NCBI GenBank assembly: GCA_021735245.1
Contig: JAIPHJ010000012.1
Location: forward strand, 1 to 46,392
Source of the DNA: Candidatus Bipolaricaulota bacterium
GTDB lineage: Bacteria > Bipolaricaulota > Bipolaricaulia > M55B111
DNA length: 46,392 bases
Reading direction: 5' to 3'
The notes beneath the pieces are model-generated. The model was not told the DNA's origin, searched no databases, and was given only the letters and a program-made list of their open reading frames with translations. Each line of letters begins with the position of its first letter. Position 1 is the stretch's first letter. Shown here in pieces: positions 40,728-46,392 of the stretch. A program made the translations under genes and the position numbers.

Positions 40728-41915
40728 GTGAGCAAGTTTTTAATCATCGGGGATGGCGTGGCCGGGGACTCGGCCGCAACGGCAATTTCCCGGACCGCCC
40801 GGGACCTCGATCTCAAGATTTTCACCGGAGAAGAACACCCTTTTTACCAGCGGACGAGATTAGGGGAGGTCCTCAGTGGTCGGTCTTCCGCCGAAGACCT
40901 TATACTTCACGACACCCGGTGGTACGCAAACCACAACGTAGATTTACGGCTCGAAACGACCGTTGCGGCGATCGACCCAGACGAAAAACTGGTTAAAACC
41001 GAATCCGGTGAAGAATTTCACTACGAAAAACTGCTGCTTGCTCCCGGAGCTAAACCATCATTACCTCCGATAAGCGGTTTGGATAAAGGTAACGTATTTT
41101 CCCTTAGAACGCTCAGGGACGTGCAGAAGATTAAATCTCGATTATCCAGCGTCAAAAAAGCGGTTGTTATCGGTGGTGGTCTCCTCGGCCTGGAATCGGC
41201 TTTTGCCCTAAAACAGCGAGAAATAGACGTAACCGTGGTGGAGACTCTGCCTATTATTATGGGGAAACAGCTGGACGAAACCGGATCAAAATACGTAAAA
41301 TCAAGACTGGAGGGAATCGGGATAAACTTCAGGTTAAACGCCACGATAAAAGAACTGGCCGGTGAAAAAGGCGTTTCTTCCGCAGTCTTTAGTTCCGGTG
41401 AGACTGTGAAAGCAGACCTGGTAATCATTTCGGCGGGGATCTCTCCCCGGACTGAACTCGCCGAGGACGCCGGGCTCGAAACTTCACGGGGAATAATTGT
41501 CGATAAAAACCTTCGGACCTCCCGAGCGGATATATTCGCCGCCGGTGACGCGATCGAACAAAACGGACGGTGTTACGGAATATGGCCTCCGGCTCAGGAA
41601 CAGGGGAAGATAGCCGGACGAAACTTACTCGGCGAAGAGAAAAAATACGACGGTAGCCTGAGCTATTACCAGCTCAAGGTAGCCGGGATTGACCTGATTT
41701 CTGCCGGAGTGAGGGACGAGGAGGAGGCGAATAAGGTCCTGACTGATAAAAGAAAAACGGACAGGATCTACAAAAAGTTCTATTTGAACGAAAGTGAAGA
41801 ACTTATCGGGGCAATTCTGGTCGGCGATAAGGCATGTTATCCGACCGTGTTGAACGGACTGAGAAATAGAGCAAATTTCGATGAATTAAACGAAGAATAC
41901 GAGCTTGTAGATTGA
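40728..41915 (+). CDS. FAD-dependent NAD(P)H oxidoreductase, NirB N-terminal/rubredoxin-reductase-like
   Basis: A 395-residue flavoprotein. The FAD loop IIGDGVAGDSAA is at the very N-terminus, YQRTRLGEVLSG resembles the conserved loop of the NirB and rubredoxin reductase group, the NADH loop is VIGGGLLGLESA, and ADIFAAGDAIE is the second FAD contact. The GTG start follows AAAGGAG by five bases; an upstream in-frame ATG is not supported. Association with a metal-cluster-binding NifX-like protein suggests electron delivery to a metalloprotein. The physiological partner is unknown. Confidence 0.85.
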   Translation: MSKFLIIGDGVAGDSAATAISRTARDLDLKIFTGEEHPFYQRTRLGEVLSGRSSAEDLILHDTRWYANHNVDLRLETTVAAIDPDEKLVKTESGEEFHYEKLLLAPGAKPSLPPISGLDKGNVFSLRTLRDVQKIKSRLSSVKKAVVIGGGLLGLESAFALKQREIDVTVVETLPIIMGKQLDETGSKYVKSRLEGIGINFRLNATIKELAGEKGVSSAVFSSGETVKADLVIISAGISPRTELAEDAGLETSRGIIVDKNLRTSRADIFAAGDAIEQNGRCYGIWPPAQEQGKIAGRNLLGEEKKYDGSLSYYQLKVAGIDLISAGVRDEEEANKVLTDKRKTDRIYKKFYLNESEELIGAILVGDKACYPTVLNGLRNRANFDELNEEYELVD

Positions 41916-41940
41916 TCCTCCAATACAAATGGGTGATAAA

Positions 41941-43146
41941 ATGCACAATCCGGTGAATATCTCAGCCAGAGCTCTGAGCTTTCCTGAATCGCCAATAAGG
42001 AAGCTTAATCCCCTGGCGGATAGGGCTAAAGACGAAGGAGTGAAGGTATATCACGTAAATATAGGCCAACCCGATATCGCTACGCCGGATGAATTTATGA
42101 ACGGTATCAGAGAGGCAGACTTTGACGTTCTCAGCTATAGCCCCTCAAAAGGTATAAAAAAAGTACTCGAAAGTCTGGTTGGTTATTACAGCGACCAGGG
42201 AATTAAGCTCGGTTCGGGGGACCTAATGATAACAACCGGGGGGAGCGAGGCAGGGTTATTCGCCTTTTATACGGCCCTCGACCAGGGGGCAGAGATATTG
42301 ATTCCCGAACCGTTCTATACTAACTACCGGGGCTTTGCCCAGATGGCCGGAGTTGACATTATACCTATTCCAACCGAACGGGCGAACAATTTCGCCCTAC
42401 CGGACGGGGAGGAAATTGAAGATTTGATAACGGAGGAGACCGGGGCCCTGCTTCTTACGAATCCGAGCAACCCCACCGGCAGAATTTATTCCGAAAAGGA
42501 AATCAATACGGTCAGAAACCTCGTCACGAAAAACGATCTATTCCTAATCTCGGACGAAGTTTACCGGGAGTTTGCATACGGCGATACTCGTCCGGTAAGC
42601 GCACTCAACTTGGAAGGAATAGAGGACAGGGCAATAATGATCGATAGCATTTCCAAGAGGCTCAGCGGCTGTGGGGCGAGGATAGGAACACTGGCCAGCA
42701 GAAACGAAGAGGTAATGAACGCCACCCTCAAACTGGGTCAATCCAGACTCTCACCACCAACTATGGGTCAACTGGGGCTGGCACGCTTTCTCAATTCCCC
42801 GACCTATCCCTCAGAAATAGATAGGATGATAGATCGTTACGAGAAGAGAAGGGATACTCTACTGGAGGGACTCGACAGGATCGACGGCCTGAGTTTCGGG
42901 AAACCGGACGGAGCGTTCTATCTCATGGTGAGTTTACCCGTGGAAGACGCGGAAACCTTCGTTCGATGGATGCTTACCGACTTCAGGGACGAGGGAGAGA
43001 CCGCAATGATGGCCCCCGGGGAGGGATTCTACAACACCCCCGGGAAGGGAAAAGATCAGATAAGGTTAAGTTACGTACTGAACAGAGAAGATCTTGAAAG
43101 GGTAACTGAACTTATGGGAAAAGGGCTGGCCCAATACGAGGGATAA
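41941..43146 (+). CDS. Class I/II PLP-dependent aminotransferase (aspartate aminotransferase-like)
   Basis: A 401-residue fold type I transaminase. NIGQPDIATP near the N-terminus, LLTNPSNPTG for the cofactor-binding Asn, ISDEVYREF for the pyridine Asp and SISKRLSGCGARIG with the PLP Lys are all intact, as is the C-terminal IRLSYV with the carboxylate-binding Arg. The amino-acid specificity cannot be read. The ATG three bases after GGGTGAT is preferred over an in-frame ATG 12 bases upstream. It ends a three-gene plus-strand run with the NifX-like protein and the FAD reductase. Confidence 0.9.
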   Translation: MHNPVNISARALSFPESPIRKLNPLADRAKDEGVKVYHVNIGQPDIATPDEFMNGIREADFDVLSYSPSKGIKKVLESLVGYYSDQGIKLGSGDLMITTGGSEAGLFAFYTALDQGAEILIPEPFYTNYRGFAQMAGVDIIPIPTERANNFALPDGEEIEDLITEETGALLLTNPSNPTGRIYSEKEINTVRNLVTKNDLFLISDEVYREFAYGDTRPVSALNLEGIEDRAIMIDSISKRLSGCGARIGTLASRNEEVMNATLKLGQSRLSPPTMGQLGLARFLNSPTYPSEIDRMIDRYEKRRDTLLEGLDRIDGLSFGKPDGAFYLMVSLPVEDAETFVRWMLTDFRDEGETAMMAPGEGFYNTPGKGKDQIRLSYVLNREDLERVTELMGKGLAQYEG

Positions 43147-43168
43147 CAAACGGGAACGGGGACTCCAA

Positions 43169-43729
43169 TCACTTTCCTGATTTTTCCCCGTTAAACTTCT
43201 GACACCGAATTCGGTCCTCGGAACAATCCCTCAGGTCGAACCTCTCCTGGATCAACCTTCCGAGTACGTTCTCGCCCGCAAGCTGATGGGCGAGGTGCAG
43301 GTGGAGACACTTGAGGTGCTCGTCGCTTTTAATTCCTCCGATACCTCGAGATAGCGCGTCCCCCAGATCTTTTTCCTCGATGAAGTTCAGGTCTTCCTCC
43401 GTCAATAAGGTCTTCTGAGTTTCCAGGTACCGTTCTTCGGCCTTCCGGTAGTCTTCTTTCAAAGAAGGATTTAAGTCTATTTCTTTCTCCAGTTTCCGGA
43501 CGTAACCGTCGGATTCTATCCGGGCGACTTCTTCGACCCGTTTCGGACAGCTAAGCCAGTACAGGGTGGGAAATATCTCGAACCCTCCTTCGTCGCGGAT
43601 TAACGGTTTGGTGGTAAGTACTACGGGATACCCGAAGCGACAACGTACGGGAATATCCAGTAATGCTCTGGGATTTTTTCCAAGCTGGCTCGTTATTATT
43701 CTTCTGTCTTCCTCAGTTATTTCCCCCAT
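43169..43729 (-). CDS. DUF501 family protein
   Basis: A 186-residue protein of unknown function. It follows the DUF501 plan: QLGKNPRALLDIPVRCRFGYP, then FPTLYWLSCPKRVEEVARIES, and a C-terminal GGIKSDEHLKCLHLHLAHQLAG. The conserved RC, CP and KCLH-x-x-x-AH residues suggest a metal site. It lies 62 bases downstream of apgM on the same strand, separated by a hairpin. Its neighbours here are apgM and lpd, so a link to central carbon metabolism is only contextual. Confidence 0.85.
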   Translation of the reverse strand: MGEITEEDRRIITSQLGKNPRALLDIPVRCRFGYPVVLTTKPLIRDEGGFEIFPTLYWLSCPKRVEEVARIESDGYVRKLEKEIDLNPSLKEDYRKAEERYLETQKTLLTEEDLNFIEEKDLGDALSRGIGGIKSDEHLKCLHLHLAHQLAGENVLGRLIQERFDLRDCSEDRIRCQKFNGEKSGK

Positions 43730-43746
43730 CTGACCCCCCTTGATAA

Positions 43747-43777
43747 GGGAATGGCCCGAGTTTCCTGGACCATTCCC
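43747..43777 (-). terminator. Hairpin between apgM and DUF501, possible weak terminator
   Basis: GGGAATGG (43747-43754) and CCATTCCC (43770-43777) form a perfect eight-base stem with a 15-base loop. No uridine run follows on either strand, so it may only attenuate or stabilise the message. Confidence 0.4.
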
Positions 43778-43791
43778 TCCGGGCTTGACTT

Positions 43792-45024
43792 CTAAGCTCC
43801 GAACTTCGGCAATTTGTTGCTATAGGAGAGAGTCATCGGTAGAAGATTTCCGCTAAACCTTCCCAGTCCTCCTCCCATGCAGCTGAACTCGTCGAAGGAT
43901 TTTAGCTCGTCCCTCCTCACGTTTGGTCCCGCAATAATGGCCGGAACGGGATCTGCCACGTGGTCTCCGTACTGTATCGGCGTGGAGTGGTCGCCTGCAA
44001 AGGAAAGGTGAGTCCCCTCCCAATCCAGGTTTTTCTTCAACCAGCCAATTGTATCGTCGACTTTTTCTATGTACTTTACTTTTGCTTCCGGGTCGTGATC
44101 GTGGGAGGCGTTGTCGGCACCCTTGAAGTGAACAAATACCATATCCTTGCCGTTTTCCAGCTCACTAACTGCCTTTTTCGCCTTGTTCAAAATATTGGAA
44201 TCCACGGTCCCGGTGGCGCCCTCTACGGGTTTAAACTCCATTCCCGCCACCCTGGCTACCCCTATATAGAGTGCGCCGGCAGCAATTACGGAAGAAGTTA
44301 CTTCGTACTTTTTCTCCACCGACTGTATTTCGGGGTATTTGGCCGAACCCCGGGACAATATTGCGTTGGCCGGGAGCTTGCCTTCCTCCTCCCTTCGTTT
44401 ATTCAAAGGGTGATCGCCAAGTATTTCTCGGGCCTGCCGAGTGACTTCATTGAGCACGGAAGCCGTTTTCTCCGACTCTTTGTCCTGCCCGGAAGATTCG
44501 GGTATCGGAATATCGAGTTCGTGCGGATCGGTAGGCGAAACATTTCCGCCAAGTTCCGGTCCCCTCAGACATAGGGCACCTCGGTGTTCGGTGCTTCTTT
44601 TGAACCTGACCTCTACTTCCGGAAACTTCTCTGATTTTAATCCCGCCAGGGCTTCTTCCAGTTCGTCCTGCCCTTCGGATATCCGGCCCGCCCTCCGGTC
44701 AGCTATGTTGCCGCTGGAGTCTATGGTGGCGAAATTTGTCCGGAAGCAAACGTCGTTTTCCGTCAGGTCCATCCCTATACCCGCTGCTTCAAACACTCCT
44801 CTCCCCGTATAGCACGCATAAGGATCGTATCCAAACAGGGAAAGGTGAGCTGTATCGCTGCCTGGTCTGACTCCGTTATCGATCGGATCCATAAGCCCAC
44901 CGGTACCGCGTCTGGCCAGCAGGTCGTCAATTTCAGGCGTCTCCGCTACCTGGAGACAGGTTTTGCCGTCAAGATCCGTCGGCCTTCCTCCAATTCCGTC
45001 AGCTATAATCATTATCGACTTCAT
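43792..45024 (-). CDS. apgM: 2,3-bisphosphoglycerate-independent phosphoglycerate mutase, archaeal type
   Basis: Interconverts 3- and 2-phosphoglycerate in glycolysis and gluconeogenesis using a phosphoserine intermediate and two metals. The 410-residue chain begins MKSIMIIADGIGGRP; the catalytic Ser is in RPGSDTAHLSLFGYDP, typical of ApgM and unlike GpmI. KGADNASHDHD and FAGDHSTP supply metal ligands. The start is set at MKSIM after a GGAG; a longer reading would overlap lpd. ApgM is typical of archaea and occurs in scattered, often thermophilic, bacteria. Confidence 0.93.
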   Translation of the reverse strand: MKSIMIIADGIGGRPTDLDGKTCLQVAETPEIDDLLARRGTGGLMDPIDNGVRPGSDTAHLSLFGYDPYACYTGRGVFEAAGIGMDLTENDVCFRTNFATIDSSGNIADRRAGRISEGQDELEEALAGLKSEKFPEVEVRFKRSTEHRGALCLRGPELGGNVSPTDPHELDIPIPESSGQDKESEKTASVLNEVTRQAREILGDHPLNKRREEEGKLPANAILSRGSAKYPEIQSVEKKYEVTSSVIAAGALYIGVARVAGMEFKPVEGATGTVDSNILNKAKKAVSELENGKDMVFVHFKGADNASHDHDPEAKVKYIEKVDDTIGWLKKNLDWEGTHLSFAGDHSTPIQYGDHVADPVPAIIAGPNVRRDELKSFDEFSCMGGGLGRFSGNLLPMTLSYSNKLPKFGA

Positions 45025-45074
45025 GTCAATCAACTCCCTTAAATTAATGCTAACAAAACCACTGCATCCAATCA

Positions 45075-46392
45075 TCATCTGTTTCCAGTATGGATAGCCC
45101 GTCCGTGGACGTTTTCCGCGGCTTCCATTATCGCTTCGGAAAGAGTAGGATGGGTATGCACGGTTTTCGCCAGCTCTTCCGCAGTAATATTCATCTCTAC
45201 GGCGAGCGCAATTTCTCCAATTAGATCCGACGCGTGAGGGCCCAGGATTGCCCCGCCGAGCAGCTTATCCGAACCTTTGTCCGCTATTAGCTGAACCATT
45301 CCCCTTCCCTCGCCCATCGCCAAAGCTTTCCCGGACGCTCTAAACGGAAATCTTCCGGAGGTGGGCTCGTAACCTTCTTTCTCGGCTTCTTTCAGTGAAA
45401 GACCGACTTCCGCGTATTCCGGGTCGGTGAAGACTGCCGAAGGCACTACCTTGTACTGGCTCGTCTCTTCGCCGGCTATGTCGGCAGCTGCCAGAAGACC
45501 CTGCCTGGATGCCTTATGGGCAAGCAGTGGCTGACCGGACACGTCTCCGATCGCGTAAATCCCTTCCTCGCTGGTCCTGCAACGCCGGTCTATCTGGATA
45601 TATCCCGAGTCGTCCCTGTCAAGATCCAGCCCGTCCGTCGCCGGGTCCGAAACCGGCGATCGACCGACCGCGGATAGAACTCTGTCCGCGGTAAACTCCC
45701 TGGATTCACCGCCTTCTGACCCCACTACGAGATAGCCGTCGGTACCTTCTTTCAGCTCTACTGCCTTTGTCTCAGTATGTATCCGTATTCCGGACCTCTT
45801 TAGCTCCCGGCTCAACAATGAAGATAATCGGCTGTCGAGGTTCATTCCCGGAAGCAACGAATTCGCCATCTCCAGTACCTCCACCTCTGTGCCAAGCCTT
45901 CTATAAATTGTAGCCATTTCCAGTCCGATTACTCCGCCTCCGAGTATAACAAGCTCCTCCGGGACCCCCGGGAGTTGCACGGCGTCGCGGGAACTCCAGA
46001 CGGGTTCTTCCTCGAACGGAAAACCGGGGAGTTCAATCGGGGCGGAACCGGTTGCGATGATGACGTTTTCCGGTTCCACCGAGATTTCTTCCCCGTTTGC
46101 CTTTTTAACCACCGCTTCGGAACGAGAACGCATCACGGCCCGGCCCTCCATCACTTCTCCACCGGATGCCTCGATCAATTTTTTCACCCCGCCCGTCAGC
46201 TTTTCTACTACTTTATCCTTGTGAGTTACAATCCGATCTCGATTCACGCTGTGGTCCGAGAAGGCTATTCCCTTCTCCTTCCACGATTCCAGCTTGCTCA
46301 GCGGTTCTGTAGTACTGTACAGCGTCTTGGTCGGAATACAGCCCCAGTTCAAACAGACCCCGCCAACGTTTTCCTCCTCCACAACGAGTGGT
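45075..46392 (-). CDS. lpdA: Dihydrolipoyl dehydrogenase, 5' end cut by the window
   Basis: The E3 flavoprotein of 2-oxoacid dehydrogenase or glycine-cleavage complexes, re-oxidising dihydrolipoamide with NAD. The redox pair is in GGVCLNWGCIPTK, the NAD loop is LVILGGGVIGLEMA, YAIGDVSGQPLLAH is the FAD contact, and VHTHPTLSEAIMEA carries the His-Glu dyad. The reading frame stays open to the window edge, and the N-terminal FAD GxGxxG segment (about 35-40 residues) lies beyond it. It precedes apgM by 50 bases on the same strand. Confidence 0.93.
   Translation of the reverse strand, partial: PLVVEEENVGGVCLNWGCIPTKTLYSTTEPLSKLESWKEKGIAFSDHSVNRDRIVTHKDKVVEKLTGGVKKLIEASGGEVMEGRAVMRSRSEAVVKKANGEEISVEPENVIIATGSAPIELPGFPFEEEPVWSSRDAVQLPGVPEELVILGGGVIGLEMATIYRRLGTEVEVLEMANSLLPGMNLDSRLSSLLSRELKRSGIRIHTETKAVELKEGTDGYLVVGSEGGESREFTADRVLSAVGRSPVSDPATDGLDLDRDDSGYIQIDRRCRTSEEGIYAIGDVSGQPLLAHKASRQGLLAAADIAGEETSQYKVVPSAVFTDPEYAEVGLSLKEAEKEGYEPTSGRFPFRASGKALAMGEGRGMVQLIADKGSDKLLGGAILGPHASDLIGEIALAVEMNITAEELAKTVHTHPTLSEAIMEAAENVHGRAIHTGNR

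Noticed and set aside
43960-44574. A 204-codon plus-strand open frame opposite apgM
   Set aside because: The apgM frame has all catalytic motifs. The antisense product is low in family-like features and has no start signal.
356-46392. Canonical Rho-independent terminators at operon ends
   Set aside because: I looked at the ends of the main runs and found no hairpin plus T-run that I would defend. The best hairpin, at 43747-43777, lacks a T-run.

Overview
The window reads as chromosomal DNA from a diderm bacterium. Several secreted proteins end as outer-membrane beta-barrels (8115-8597, 14033-15337, 30166-31869). Ribosomal proteins, GlyQS, LexA, ObgE and YidD are all bacterial. An archaeal-type phosphoglycerate mutase (ApgM), a SufS/SufU pair, FdhD, a ferritin-like protein and several FAD-dependent disulfide/ferredoxin-type reductases suggest a deep-branching, probably anaerobic or microaerophilic and uncultured lineage. 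I cannot assign a phylum from sequence alone. Genes are tightly packed, TTG and GTG starts are common, and several promoters lie almost on top of the start codon. No transposase, phage gene, CRISPR array or rRNA is visible. One tRNA is present, tRNA-Ser(GCT).

Layout. 356-4223 (minus): an ABC exporter, a stand-alone left-handed beta-helix acyltransferase and GlmM, probably one envelope-precursor operon. 4808-10695: EamA transporter, HAD phosphatase, PfkB sugar kinase, DUF6485-like Cys-rich protein, a small barrel protein, a Dgt-like HD hydrolase and a DUF1624/HGSNAT-like membrane acyltransferase. 10882-16275 (plus): ferritin-like protein, then a HEAT-repeat membrane protein, a processive GT2 synthase, a barrel protein and a GH16-like secreted glycanase. 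The last four look like a polysaccharide synthesis and export locus. 16304-18993 (minus): DinB with a DUF6504-like partner, then LexA with a perfect palindromic operator lying between its -35 and -10. 19215-20390: tRNA-Ser, an array of five hairpins and YidD. 20400-26976 (minus): a nine-gene translation operon, rplU-rpmA-obgE-nadD-infC-rpmI-rplT-glyQ-glyS, in which infC appears to start at AUC.

Further right: metG; fdhD diverging from a DUF4384/PEGA/barrel fusion; a FolM-like reductase, FolB and a PAS-GAF-GAF-GGDEF diguanylate cyclase in one operon; an AIF-type FAD reductase; SufS-SufU; a ZIP transporter; a CysQ-like phosphatase; a NifX-like protein, FAD reductase and aminotransferase operon; and Lpd (cut by the window edge), ApgM and DUF501.

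The least explained content is in the spacers. A 108-bp element occurs as two complete copies of equal length (6388-6495 and 40093-40200), plus isolated left and right halves. A second family has long inverted arms starting CCAGCA whose other bases differ between copies yet still pair (6-114, 18120-18226, 19868-19939). A third is the five-hairpin array at 19470-19678. These are either non-autonomous mobile repeats (REP/PATE-like) or structured RNAs, and they are the best candidates here for something undescribed.
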